Source of the DNA: Taeniopygia guttata | Lineage: Eukaryota; Chordata; Aves; Passeriformes; Estrildidae | Direction of reading: 5' to 3' | NCBI RefSeq assembly: GCF_048771995.1 | Contig: NC_133060.1 | Span: 118,501-182,500, forward strand | Length of the DNA: 64,000 nucleotides | In this document: positions 12,934-26,619 of the stretch, in pieces | Position numbering within the stretch: position 1 is the first letter of the stretch | Layout: each line of letters opens with the position of its first letter | Program-made: the position numbers and the translations under genes | Notes under the pieces: generated by a model | What the model was told of the DNA's origin: nothing | The model's database searches: none | What the model saw: the letters and a program-made list of their open reading frames with translations, nothing else

Positions 12934-15900
12934 CTGGGAAAGAAAACTCATCAGTCCAGGTTCCTGATGTCAGTTTGTAGGGCTCCCCTGGGACTGTCAG
13001 GGCAGCACAAGTATGAGGTGGGGGCAGCTCCTGTCTGGGACTTATCCTTCGATGTTCCGATTTTTTGCAGTCAGCTGCCCACTCAGGGCCACAGGACTCG
13101 GAACGCAAACATCGGCTCTTTTCCCTGGGAAAGAAAACTCACCAGTCCAGGTTCCTGATGTCAGTTTGTAGGGCTCCCCTGGGACTGTCAGGGTAGCACA
13201 AGTATGAGGTGGGGGAAGATCCTGTCTGGGACTTATCCTTCGATGTTCCGATTTTTGCAGTCAGCTGCCGGCTCAGGGCCACAGGACTCGGAGCGCAAAC
13301 ATCGGCTCTTTTCCCTGGGAAAGAAAACTCACCAGTCCAGGTTCCTGATGCCAGTTTGTAGAGCTCTTTTTGGACTCTCAGGGCAGCACAAGTATGAGGT
13401 GGGGGCAGCTCCTGTCTGGGACTTATCCTTCGATGTTTGGACTTTTTTTCACTCAGCTACCCGCCCAGGGCCACAGGACTCAGAGCGCAAACATCGGCTC
13501 TTTTCCCTGGGAAAGAAAACTCACCAGTCCAGGTTCCTGATGTCAGTTTGTAGGGCTCCGCTGGGACTGTCAGGGCAGCACAAGTATGAGGTGGGGGCAG
13601 CTCCTGTCTGGGACTTATCCTTCGATGTTCGGATTTTTTGCAGTCAGCTGCCCGCTCAGGGCCACAGGAGTCGGAGCACAAACATCGGCTCTTTTCCCTG
13701 GGAAAGAAAACTCACCAGTCCAGGTTCCTGATGTCAGTTTGTAGGGCTCCCCTGGGACTGTCAGGGCAGCACATGTATGAGGTGGGAGCAGCTCCTGTCT
13801 GGGACTTATCCTTCGATGTTCGGATTTTTTGCAGTCAGCTGCCGGCTCAGGGCCACAGGACTCGGAGCGCAAACATCGGCTCTTTTCCCTGGGAAAAAAA
13901 ACTCACCAGTCCAGGATCGTGAGGTCAATTTTTAGGGCTCTTTTTGGACTCTCAGGGCAGCACAAGTATGGGATGGGTGCAGCTCCTGTCTGGACTTATC
14001 CTTCGATGTTCCGATTTTTGCACTCAGCTGCCGGCTCAGGGCCACAGGACTCGGAGCGCAAACATCGGCTCTTTTCCCTGGGAAAGAAAACTCACCAGTC
14101 CAGGTTCCTGATGTCAGTTTGTAGAGCTCTTTTTGGACTGACAGGGCAGCACAAGTATGAGGTGGGGGCAGCTCCTGTCTGGGACTTATCCTTCGATGTT
14201 CGGATTTTTTGCAGTCAGCTGCCGGATCAGGGCCACAGGACTCGGAGCGCAAACATCGGCTCTTTTCCCTGGGAAAGAAAACTCAAGGGTCCAGGTTCCT
14301 GATGTCAGTTTGTAGGGCTCCCCTGGGACTGTCAGGGCAGCACAAGTATGAGGTGGGAGCAGCTCCTGTCTGGGACTTATCCTTCGATGTTCGGATTATT
14401 TGCGGTCAGCTGCCCGCTCAGGGCCACAGGACTCGGAGCGCAAACATCGGCTCTTTTCCCTGGGAAAAAAAACTCACCAGTCCAGGTTCCTGATGTCAGT
14501 TTGTAGGGCTCTTTTTGGACTCTCGGGGCAGCACAAGAATGGGATGGGTGCAGCTCCTGTCTGGGACTTATCCTTCGATGTTCCGATTTTTGCAGCCAGC
14601 TGCCGGCTCAGGGCCACAGGACTCGGAGCGCAAACATCGGCTCTTTTCCTTGGGAAAGAAAACTCACCAGTCCAGGTTCCTGATGTCAGTTTGTAGAGCT
14701 CTTTTTGGACTGACAGGGCAGCACAAGTATGAGGTGGGGGCAGCTCCTGTCTGGGACTTATCCTTCGATGTTCGGATTTTTTGCACTCAGCTGCCGGCTC
14801 AGGGCCACAGGACTCGGAGCGCAAACATCGGCTCTTTTCCCTGGGAAAGAAAACTCACCAGTCCAGGTTCCTGATGCCAGTTTGTAGAGCTCTTTTTGGA
14901 CTCTCAGGGCAGCACAAGTATGAGGTGGGGGCAGATCCTTTCTGGGACTTATCCTTCGATGTTTGGATTTTTTGCACTCAGCTACCCGCTCAGGGCCACA
15001 GGACTCAGAGCGCAAACATCGGCTCTTTTCCCTGGGAAAGAAAACTCACCAGTCCAGGTTCCTGATGTCAGTTTGTAGGGCTCCCCTGGGACTGTCAGGG
15101 CAGCACAAGTATGAGGTGGGGGCAGCTCCGGTCTGGGACTTATCCTTCGATGTTCCGATTTTTTGCACTCAGCTGCCCGCTCAGGGCCACAGGACTCGGA
15201 GCGCAAACATCGGCTCTTTTCCCTGGGAAAAAAAACTCACCAGTCCAGGTTCCTGATGTCAGTTTGTAGGGCTCGTTTTGGACTCTCAGGGCAGCACAAG
15301 TATGGGATGGGTGCAGCTCCTGTCTGGGACTTATCCTTCGATGTTCCGATTTTTGCAGCCAGCTGCCGGCTCAGGGCCACAGGACTCGGAGCGCAAACAT
15401 CGGCTCTTTTCCCTGGGAAAGAAAACTCACCAGTCCAGGTTCCTGATGTCAGTTTGTAGAGCTCTTTTTGGACTGACAGGGCAGCACAAGTATGAGGTGG
15501 GGGCAGCTCCTGTCTGGGACTTATCCTTCGATGTTCGGATTTTTTGCACTCAGCTGCCCGCTCAGGGCCACAGGACTCGGAGCGCAAACATCGGCTCTTT
15601 TCCCTGGGAAAGAAAACTCACCAGTCCAGGTTCCTGATGTCAGTTTGTAGGGCTCCCCTGGGACTCTCAGGGTAGCACAAGTATGAGGTGGGGGCAGCTC
15701 CTGTCTGGGACTTATCCTTCAATGTTCGGATTTATTGCGGTAAGCTGCCGGCTCAGGGCCAGAGGACTCGGAGCGCAAACATCGGCTCTTTTCCCTGGGA
15801 AAAAAAACTCACCAGTCCAGGTTCCTGATGTCAGTTTGTAGGGCTCTTTTTGGACTCTCGGGGCAGCACAAGAATGGGATGGGTGCAGCTCCTGTCTGGG

Positions 15901-16714
15901 ACTTATCCTTCGATGTTCCGATTTTTGCAGCCAGCTGCCGGCTCAGGGCCACAGGACTCGGAGCGCAAACATCGGCTCTTTTCCCTGGGAAAGAAAACTC
16001 ACCAGTCCAGGTTCCTGATGTCAGTTTGTAGAGCTCTTTTTGGACTGACAGGGTAGCACAAGTATGAGGTGGGGGCAGCTCCTGTCTGGGACTTATCCTT
16101 CGATATTCGGATTTTTTGCACTCAGCTGCCGGCTCAGGGCCACAGGACTCGGAGCGCAAACATCGGCTCTTTTCCCTGGGAAAGAAAACTCACCAGTCCA
16201 GGTTCCTGATGTCAGTTTGTAGGGCTCCCCTGGGACTGTCAGGGCAGCACAAGTATGAGGTGGGGGCAGCTCCTGTCTGGGACTTATCCTTCAATGTTCG
16301 GATTTTTTGCACTCAGCTGCCGGCTCAGGGCCACAGGACTCGGAACGCAAACATCGGCTCTTTTCCCTGGGAAAGAAAACTCACCAGTCCAGGTTCCTGA
16401 TGTCAGTTTGTAGGGCTCCGCTGGGACTGTCAGGGCAGCACAAGTATGAGGTGCGGGCAGCTCCTGTCTGGGACTTATCCTTCGATGTTCCGATTTTTTG
16501 CAGTCAGCTGCCCCCTCAGGTCCACAGGAGTCGGAGCGCAAACATCGGCTCTTTTCCCTGGGAAAGAAAACTCACCAGTCCAGGTTCCTGATGTCAGTTT
16601 GTAGGGCTCCCCTGGGACTGTCAGGGCAGCACAAGTATGAGGTGGGGGCAGCTCCTGTCTGGGACTTATCCTTCGATGTTCGGATTTTTTGCACTCAGCT
16701 GCCGGCTCAGGGCC

Positions 16715-17830
16715 ACAGGACTCGGAGCGCAAACATCGGCTCTTTTCCCTGGGAAAGAAAACTCACCAGTCCAGGTTCCTGATGCCAGTTTTTAGAGCTC
16801 TTTTTGGACTCTCAGGGCAGCACAAGTATGAGGTGGGGCAGATCCTGTCAGGGACTTATCCTTCGATGTTCGGATTTTTTGCGGTCAGCTGCCCGCCAGG
16901 GCCACAGGACTCGGAGCGCAAACATCGGCTCTTTTCCCTGGGAAAGAAAACTCACCAGTCCAGGTTCCTGATGTCAGTTTGTAGGGCTCCGCTGGGACTG
17001 TCAGGGCAGCACAAGTATGAGGTGGGGGCAGCTCCTGTCTGGGACTTATCCTTCGATGTTCGGATTTTTTGCGGTCAGCTGCTGGCTCAGGGCCACAGGA
17101 CTCGGAGCGCAAACATCGGCTCTTTTCCCTGGGAAAGAAAACTCACCAGTCCAGGTTCCTGATGTCAGTTTGTAGAGCACCCCTGGGACTGTCAGGGCAG
17201 CACAAGTATGAGGTGGGGGCAGCTCCTGTCTGGGACTTATCCTTCGATGTTCGGATTTTTTGCAGTCAGCTGCCCGCTCAGGGCCACAGGACTCGGAGCG
17301 CAAACATCGGCTCTTTTCCCTGGGAAAGAAAACTCACCAGTCCAGGTTCCTGATGCCAGTTTTTAGAGCTCTTTTTGGACTCTCAGGGCAGCACAAGTAT
17401 GAGGTGGGGCAGATCCTGTCAGGGACTTATCCTTCGATGTTCGGATTTTTTGCGGTCAGCTGCCCGCCAGGGCCACAGGACTCGGAGCGCAAACATCGGC
17501 TCTTTTCCCTGGGAAAGAAAACTCACCAGTCCAGGTTCCTGATGTCAGTTTGTAGGGCTCCGCTGGGACTGTCAGGGCAGCACAAGTATGAGGTGGGGGC
17601 AGCTCCTGTCTGGGACTTATCCTTCGATGTTCGGATTTTTTGCGGTCAGCTGCTGGCTCAGGGCCACAGGACTCGGAGCGCAAACATCGGCTCTTTTCCC
17701 TGGGAAAGAAAACTCACCAGTCCAGGTTCCTGATGTCAGTTTGTAGAGCACCCCTGGGACTGTCAGGGCAGCACAAGTATGAGGTGGGGGCAGCTCCTGT
17801 CTGGGACTTATCCTTCGATGTTCGGATTTT
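16715..17830. repeat. Higher-order duplication, offset 571 bp (3 monomers)
   Basis: About 16,715-17,260 is repeated at about 17,286-17,830. Both copies carry a shortened monomer with 'gaggtggggcagatcctgtc', the 'cagctgcccgccagggcc' deletion and 'gatgccagtttttagagctc'. The offset is 3 x 191 minus 2, as expected from the shared shortened units. Confidence 0.85.
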
Positions 17831-18784
17831 TTGCAGTCAGCTGCCGGCTCAGGGCCACAGGACTCGGAGCGCAAACATCGGCTCTTTTCCCTGGGAAAGA
17901 AAACTCACCAGTCCAGGTTCCTGATGTCAGTTTGTAGAGCTCTTTTTGGACTGTCAGGGCAGCACAAGTATGAGGTGGGGGCAGCTCCTGTCTGGGACTT
18001 ATCCTTCGATGTTCGGATTTTTTGCAGTCAGCTGCCCGCTCAGGGCCACAGGACTCGGAGCGCAAACATCGGCTCTTTTCCCTGGGAAAGAAAACTCACC
18101 AGTCCAGGTTCCTGATGTCAGTTTGTAGGGCTCCCCTGGGACTCTCAGGGCAGCACAAGTATGAGGTGGGGGCAGCTCCTGTCTGGGACTTATCCTTCGA
18201 TGTTCCGATTTTTTGCACTCAGCTGCCGGCTCAGGGCCACAGGACTCGGAGCGCAAACATCGGCTCTTTTCCCTGGGAAAGAAAACTCACCAGTCCAGGT
18301 TCCTGATGTCAGTTTGTAGGGCTCCCCTGGGACTGTCAGGGTAGCACAAGTATGAGGTGGGGGCAGATCCTGTCTGGGACTTATCCTTCGATATTTCGAT
18401 TTTTGCAGTCAGCTGCCGGCTCAGGGCCACAGGACTCGGAGCGCAAACATCGGCTCTTTTCCCTGGGAAAGAAAACTCACCAGTCCAGGTTCCTGATGTC
18501 AGTTTGTAGAGCTCTTTTTGGACTGTCAGGGCAGCACAAGTATGAGGTGGGGGCAGCTCCTGTCTGGGACTTATCCTTCGATGTTCGGATTTTTTGCACT
18601 CAGCTGCCGGCTCAGGGCCACAGGACTCGGAGCGCAAACATCGGCTCTTTTCCCTGGGAAAGAAAACTCACCAGTCCAGGTTCCTGATGTCAGTTTGTAG
18701 GGCTCCCCTGGGACTGTCAGGGCAGCACAAGTATGAGGTGGGGGCAGCTCCTGTCTGGGACTTATCCTTTGATGTTCGGATTTT

Positions 18785-21700
18785 TTGCACTCAGCTGCCC
18801 GCTCAGGGCCACAGGACTCGGAGCGCAAACATCGGCTCTTTTCCCTGGGAAAAAAACCTCACCAGTCCAGGTTCCTGATGTCAATTTTTAGGGCTCTTTT
18901 TGGACCCTCAGGGCAGCACAAGTATGGGATGGGTGCAGCTCCTGTCTGGGACTTATCCTTCGATGTTCCGATTTTTGCAGCCAGCTGCCGGCTCAGGGCC
19001 AGAGGACTCGGAGCGCAAACATCGGCTCTTTTCCCTGGGAAAGAAAACTCACCAGTCCAGGTTCCTGATGTCAGTTTGTAGAGCTCTGTTTGGACTGACA
19101 AGGCAGCACAAGTATGAGGTGGGGGCAGCTCCTGTCTGGGACTTATCCTTCCATGTTCGGATTTTTTGCACTCAGCTGCCGGCTCAGGGCCACAGGACTC
19201 GGAGCGCAAACATCGGCTCTTTTCCCTGGGAAAGAAAACTCACCAGTCCAGGTTCCTGATGTCAGTTTGTAGGGCTCCTCTGGGACTCTCAGGGCAGCAC
19301 AAGTATGAGGTGGGGGCAGATCCTGTCTGGGACTTATCCTTCGATGTTCGGATTTTTTGCAGTCAGCTGCCGGCTCAGGGCCACAGGACTCGGAGCGCAA
19401 ACATCGGCTCTTTTCCCTGGGAAAGAAAACTCACCAGTCCAGGTTCCTGATGTCAGTTTGTAGGGCTCCCCTGGGACTGTCAGGGCAGCACAAGTATGAG
19501 GTGGGGGCAGCTCCTGTCTGGGACTTATCCTTCGATGTTCGGATTTTTTGCACTCAGCTACCCGCTCAGGGCCACAGGACTCGGAGCGCAAACATCGGCT
19601 CTTTTCCCTGGGAAAAAAAACTCACCAGTCCAGGTTCCTGATGTCAGTTTGTAGAACTCTTTTTGGACTCTCAGGGCAGCACAAGTATGAGGTGGGGGCA
19701 GCTCCTGTCTGGGACTTATCCTTCGATGTTCGGATTTTTTGCACTCAGCTGCCCGCTCAGGGCCCCAGGACTCGGAGCGCAAACATCGGCTCTTTTCCCT
19801 GGGAAAGAAAACTCACCAGTCCAGGTTCCTGATGTCATTTTGTAGGACTCCCCTGGGACTCTCAGGGCAGCACAAGTATGAGGTGGGGGCAGCTCCTGTC
19901 TGGGACTTATCCTTCGATGTTCGGATTTTTGCGGTCAGCTGCCGGCTCAGGGCCACAGGACTCGGAGCACAAACATCGGCTCTTTTCCCTGGGAAAGAAA
20001 ACTCACCAGTCCAGGTTCCTGATGTCAGTTTGTAGGGCTCTTTTTGGACTCTCAGGGCAGCACAAGTATGGGATGGGGGCAGCTCCTTTCTGGGACTTAT
20101 CCTTCGATGTTCGGATTTTTTGCACTCAGCTGCCCGCTCAGGGCCACAGGACTCGGAGCGCAAACATCGGCTCTTTTCCCTGGGAAAAAAAACTCACCAG
20201 TCCAGGTTCCTGATGTCAGTTTGTAGGGCTCCCCTGGGACTGTCAGGGCAGCACAAGTATGAGGTGGGGGCAGCTCCTGTCTGGGACTTATCCTTCGATG
20301 TTCCGATTTTTTGCACTCAGCTGCCCGCTCAGGGCCACAGGACTCGGAGCGCAAACATCGGCTCTTTTCCCTGGGAAAAAAACCTCACCAGTCCAGGTTC
20401 CTGATGTCAATTTTTAGGGCTCTTTTTGGACCCTCAGGGCAGCACAAGTATGGGATGGGTGCAGCTCCTGTCTGGGACTTATCCTTCGATGTTCCGATTT
20501 TTGCAGCCAGCTGCCGGCTCAGGGCCAGAGGACTCGGAGCGCAAACATCGGCTCTTTTCCCTGGGAAAGAAAACTCACCAGTCCAGGTTCCTGATGTCAG
20601 TTTGTAGAGCTCTTTTTGGACTGACAAGGCAGCACAAGTATGAGGTGGGGGCAGCTCCTGTCTGGGACTTATCCTTCCATGTTCGGATTTTTTGCACTCA
20701 GCTGCCGGCTCAGGGCCACAGGACTCGGAGCGCAAACATCGGCTCTTTTCCCTGGGAAAGAAAACTCACCAGTCCAGGTTCCTGATGTCAGTTTGTAGGG
20801 CTCCCCTGGGACTCTCAGGGCAGCACAAGTATGAGGTGGGGGCAGATCCTGTCTGGGACTTATCCTTCGATGTTCGGATTTTTTGCAGTCAGCTGCCGGC
20901 TCAGGGCCACAGGACTCGGAGCGCAAACATCGGCTCTTTTCCCTGGGAAAGAAAACTCACCAGTCCAGGTTCCTGATGTCAGTTTGTAGGGCTCCCCTGG
21001 GACTGTCAGGGCAGCACAAGTATGAGGTGGGGGCAGCTCCTGTCTGGGACTTATCCTTCGATGTTCGGATTTTTTGCACTCAGCTACCCGCTCAGGGCCA
21101 CAGGACTCGGAGCGCAAACATCGGCTCTTTTCCCTGGGAAAAAAAACTCACCAGTCCAGGTTCCTGATGTCAGTTTGTAGAACACTTTTTGGACTCTCAG
21201 GGCAGCACAAGTATGAGGTGGGGGCAGCTCCTGTCTGGGACTTATCCTTCGATGTTCGGATTTTTTGCACTCAGCTGCCCGCTCAGGGCCCCAGGACTCG
21301 GAGCGCAAACATCGGCTCTTTTCCCTGGGAAAGAAAACTCACCAGTCCAGGTTCCTGATGTCATTTTGTAGGACTCCCCTGGGACTCTCAGGGCAGCACA
21401 AGTATGAGGTGGGGGCAGCTCCTGTCTGGGACTTATCCTTCGATGTTCGGATTTTTGCGGTCAGCTGCCGGCTCAGGGCCACAGGACTCGGAGCACAAAC
21501 ATCGGCTCTTTTCCCTGGGAAAGAAAACTCACCAGTCCAGGTTCCTGATGTCAGTTTGTAGAGCTCTTTTTGGACTCTCAGGGCAGCACAAGTATGGGAT
21601 GGGGGCAGCTCCTTTCTGGGACTTATCCTTCGATGTTCGGATTTTTTGCACTCAGCTGCCCGCTCAGGGCCACAGGACTCGGAGCGCAAACATCGGCTCT

Positions 21701-21798
21701 TTTCCCTGGGAAAAAAAACTCACCAGTCCAGGTTCCTGATGTCAGTTTGTAGGGCTCCCCTGGGACTGTCAGGGCAGCACAAGTATGAGGTGGGGGCA
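18785..21798. repeat. Higher-order duplication, offset 1,526 bp (8 monomers)
   Basis: About 18,785-20,272 is repeated at about 20,311-21,798. Shared diagnostic variants include 'gaaaaaaacctcaccagtcc', 'gtcaatttttagggctc', 'ggaccctcagggcag', 'cttccatgttcgg' and 'agggccccaggactcgg'. Shortened 190-bp units make the offset 1,526 instead of 1,528. Confidence 0.85.
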
Positions 21799-24700
21799 GA
21801 TCCTGTCTGGGACTTATCCTTCGATGTTCCGATTTTTTGCAGTCAGCTGCCGGCTCAGGGCCACAGGACTCGGAGCGCAAACATCGGCTCTTTTCCCTGG
21901 GAAAGAAAACTCACCAGTCCAGGTTCCTGATGTCAGTTTGTAGGGCTCCGCTGGGACTGTCAGGGCAGCACAAGTATGAGGTGGGGGCAGCTCCTGTCTG
22001 GGACTTATCCTTCGATGTTCGGATTTTTTGCACTCAGCTGCTGGCTCAGGGCCACAGGACTCGGAGCGCAAACATCGGCTCTTTTCCCTGGGAAAAAAAA
22101 CTCACCAGTCCAGGTTCCTGATGTCAGTTTGTAGGGCTCCCCTGGGACTGTCAGGGTAGCACAAATATGAGGTGGGGGCAGATCCTGTCTGGGACTTATC
22201 CTTCGATGTTCGGATTTTTTGCGGTCAGCTGCCGGCTCAGGGCCACAGGACTCGGAGCGCAAACATCGGCTCTTTTCCCTGGGAAAGAAAACTCACCAGT
22301 CCAGGTTCCTGATGTCAGTTTGTAGGGCTCCGCTGGGACTGTCAGGGCAGCACAAGTATGAGGTGGGGGCATATCCTGTCTGGGACTTATCCTTCGATGT
22401 TCGGATTTTTGCGGTCAGCTGCCGGCTCAGGGCCACAGGACTCGGAGCGCAAACATCGGCTCTTTTCCCTGGGAAAAAAAACTCACCAGTCCAGGTTCCT
22501 GATGTCATTTTGTAGGGCTCCGCTGGGACTGTCAGGGTAGCACAAGTATGAGGTGGAGGCAGCTCCTGTCTGGGACTTATCCTTCGATGTTTGGATTTTT
22601 GCTGTCAGCTGCCGGCTCAGGGCCACAGGACTCGGAGCGCAAACATCGGCTCTTTTCCCTGGGAAAGAAAACTCACCAGTCCAGGTTCCTGATGTCAGTT
22701 TGTAGGGCTCCACTGGGACTGTCAGGGCAGCACAAGTATGAGGTGGGGGCAGCTCCTGTCTGGGACTTATCCTTCGATGTTCGGATTTTTTGCACTCAGC
22801 TGCCCGCTCAGGGCCCCAGGACTCGGAGCGCAAACATCGGCTCTTTTCCCTGGGAAAAAAAACTCACCAGTCCAGGTTCCTGATGTCATTTTGTAGGACT
22901 CCCCTGGGACTGTCAGGGCAGCACAAGTATGAGGTGGGGGCAGCTCCTGTCTGGGACTTATCCTTTGATGTTCGGATTTTTGCGGTCAGCTGCCGGCTCA
23001 GGGCCACAGGACTCGGAGCGCAAACATCGGCTCTTTTCCCTGGGAAAGAAAACTCACCAGTCCAGGTTCCTGATGTCAGTTTGTAGGGCTCTTTTTGGAC
23101 TCTCAGGGCAGCACAAGTATGAGGTGGGGGCAGCTCCTGTCTGGGACTTATCCTTCGATGTTCGGATTTTTTGCACTCAGCTGCCAGCTCAGGGCCACGG
23201 GACTCGGAGCGCAAACATCGGCTCTTTTCCCTGGGAAAAAAAACTCACCAGTCCAGGTTCCTGATGTCAGTTTGTAGGGCTCCCCTGGGACTGTCAGGGT
23301 AGCACAAGTATGAGGTGGGGGCAGATCCTGTCTGGGACTTATCCTTCGATGTTCGGATTTTTTGCGGTCAGCTGCCGGCTCAGGGCCACAGGACTCGGAG
23401 CACAAACATCGGCTCTTTTCCCTGGGAAAGAAAACTCACCAGTCCAGGTTCCTGATGTCAGTTTGTAGGGCTCCGCTGGGACTGTCAGGGCAGCACAAGT
23501 ATGAGGTGGGGGCAGCTCCTGTCTGGGACTTATCCTTCGATGTTCGGATTTTTTGCGGTCAGCTGCCGGCTCAGGGCCACAGGAGTCGGAGCGCAAACAT
23601 CGGCTCTTTTCCCTGGGAAAAAAAACTCACCAGTCCAGGTTCCTGATGTCAGTTTGTAGAGCTCCCCTGGGACTCTCAGGGCAGCACAAGGATGAGGTGG
23701 GGGCAGCTCCTGTCTGGGACATATCCTTCGATGTTCCGATTTTTTGCAGTCAGCTGCCCGCTCGGGGCCACAGGACTCGGAGCGCAAACATCGGCTCTTT
23801 TCCCTGGGAAAAAAAACTCACCAGTCCAGGTTCCTGATGTCAGTTTGTAGGGCTCCCCTGGGACTCTCAGGGCAGCACAAGTATGAGGTGGGGGCAGCTC
23901 CTGTCTGGGACTTATCCTTCGATGTTCGGATTTTTTGCACTCAGCTGCCAGCTCATGGCCACAGGACTCGGAGCGCAAACATCGGCTCTTTTCCCTGGGA
24001 AAGAAAACTCACCAGTCCAGGTTCCTGATGCCAGTTTGTAGGGCTCCCCTGGGACTGTCAGGGCAGCACAAGTATGAGGTGGGAGCAGCTCCTGTCTGGG
24101 ACTTATCCTTCGATGTTCCGATTTTTTGCACTCAGCTACCGGCTCAGGGCCACAGGACTCGGAGCGCAAACATCGGCTCTTTTCCCTGGGAAAAAAAACT
24201 CACCAGTCCAGGTTCCTGATGTCAGTTTGTAGGGCCCCGCTGGGACTGTCAGGGCAGCACAAGTATGAGGTGGGGGCAGCTCCTGTCTGGGACTTATCCT
24301 TCGATGTTCCGATTTTTTGCACTCAGCTGCCCGCTCAGGGCCACAGGAGTCGGAGCGCAAACATCGGCCCTTTTCCCTGGGAAAAAAAACTCACCAGTCC
24401 AGGTTCCTGATGTCAGTTTGTAGGGCTCCCCTGGGACTGTCAGGGCAGCACAAGTATGAGGTGGGGGCAGCTCCTGTCTGGGACATATCCTTCGATGTTC
24501 GGATTTTTTGCGGTCAGCTGCCGGCTCAGGGCCACAGGACTCGGAGCGCAAACATCGGCTCTTTTCCCTGGGAAAAAAAACTCACCAGTCCAGGTTCCTG
24601 ATGTCAGTTTGTAGGGCTCCCCTGGGACTGTCAGGGCAGCACAAGTATGAGGTGGGGGCAGCTCCTGTCTGGGACTTATCCTTCGATGTTCGGATTTTTT

Positions 24701-25753
24701 GCACTCAGCTGCCAGCTCAGGGCCACAGGACTCGGAGCGCAAACATCGGCTCTTTTCCCTGGGAAAAAAAACTCACCAGTCCAGGTTCCTGATGTCAGTT
24801 TGTAGGGCTCCCCTGGGACTCTCAGGGCAGCACAAGTATGAGGTGGGGGCAGATCCTGTCTGGGACTTATCCTTCGATGTTCCGATTTTTTGCAGTCAGC
24901 TGCCGGCTCAGGGCCACAGGACTCGGAGCGCAAACATCGCCTCTTTTCCCTGGGAAAGAAAACTCACCAGTCCAGGTTCCTGATGTCAGTTTGTAGGGCT
25001 CCCCTGGGACTGTCAGGGCAGCACAAGTATGAGGTGGGGGCAGCTCCTGTCTGGGACTTATCCTTCGATGTTCGGAATTTTTGCACTCAGCTGCTGGCTC
25101 AGGGCCACAGGACTCGGAGCGCAAACATCGGCTCTTTTCCCTGGGAAAAAAAACTCACCAGTCCAGGTTCCTGATGTCAGTTTGTAGGACTCCCCTGGGA
25201 CTGTCAGGGTAGCACAAATATGAGGTGGGGGCAGCTCCTGTCTGGGACTTATCCTTCGATGTTCGGATTTTTTGCGGTCAGCTGCCGGCTCAGGGCCACA
25301 GGACTCGGAGCGCAAACATCGGCTCTTTTCCCTGGGAAAGAAAACTCACCAGTCCAGGTTCCTGATGTCAGTTTGTAGGGCTCCGCTGGGACTGTCAGGG
25401 CAGCACAAGTATGAGGTGGGGGCAGCTCCTGTCTGGGACTTATCCTTCGATGTTCGGATTTTTGCGGTCAGCTGCCGGCTCAGGGCCACAGGACTCGGAG
25501 CGCAAACATCGGCTCTTTTCCCTGGGAAAAAAAACTCACCAGTCCAGGTTCCTGATGTCATTTTGTAGGGCTCCGCTGGGACTGTCAGGGTAGCACAAGT
25601 ATGAGGTGGGGGCAGCTCCTGTCTGGGACTTATCCTTCGATGTTTGGATTTTTGCTGTCAGCTGCCGGCTCAGGGCCACAGGACTCGGAGCGCAAACATC
25701 GGCTCTTTTCCCTGGGAAAGAAAACTCACCAGTCCAGGTTCCTGATGTCAGTT
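21750..25753. repeat. Higher-order duplication, offset 3,053 bp (16 monomers)
   Basis: About 21,750-22,700 is repeated at about 24,803-25,753 with the same run of variants, including the 'cagctgctggctcagg' monomer, the 'cacaaatatgagg' monomer and two consecutive shortened units. The copies separate near 22,705/25,758, where one continues with gctccactggg and the other with actctttttgg. Confidence 0.8.
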
Positions 25754-26619
25754 TGTAGAACTCTTTTTGGACTGTCAGGGCAGCACAAGTATGAGGTGGG
25801 GGCAGCTCCTGTCTGGGACTTATCCTTCGATGTTCCGATTTTTTGCACTCAGCTGCCGGCTCAGGGCCACAGGACTCGGAGCGCAAACATCGGCTCTTTT
25901 CCCTGGGAAAAAAAACTCACCAGTCCAGGTTCCTGATGTCAGTTTGTAGGGCTCCCCTGGGACTGTCAGGGCAGCACAAGTATGAGGTGGGGGCAGCTCC
26001 TATCTGGGACTTATCCTTCGATGTTCGGATTTTTTGCAGTCAGCTGCCGGCTCCGGGCCACAGGACTCGGAGCGCAAACATCGGCTCTTTTCCCTGGGAA
26101 AGAAAACTCACCAGTCCAGGTTCCTGATGTCAGTTTGTAGGGCTCCCCTGGGACTGTCAGGGTAGCACAAGTATGAGGTGGGGGCAGCTCCTGTCTGGGA
26201 CTTATCCTTCGATGTTCCGATTTTTTGCACTCAGCTGCCCGCTCAGGGCCACAGGACTCGGAGCGCAAACATCGGCTCTTATCCCTGGGAAAGAAAACTC
26301 ACCAGTCCAGGTTCCTGATGTCAGTTTGTAGAGCTCCCCTGGGACTGTCAGGGCAGCACAAGTATGAGGTGGGGGCAGCTCCTGTCTGGGACTTATCCTT
26401 CGATGTTCCGATTTTTTGCAGTCAGCTGCCGGCTCCGGGCCACAGGACTCGGAGCGCAAACATCGGCTCTTTTCCCTGGGAAAGAAAACTCACCAGTCCA
26501 GGTTCCTTATGTCAGTTTGTAGTGCTCCCCTGGGACTTCCAGGGCAGCACAAGTATGAGGTGGGGGCAGCTCCTGTCTGGGACTTATCCTTCGATGTTCG
26601 GATTTTTTGCGGTCAGCTG

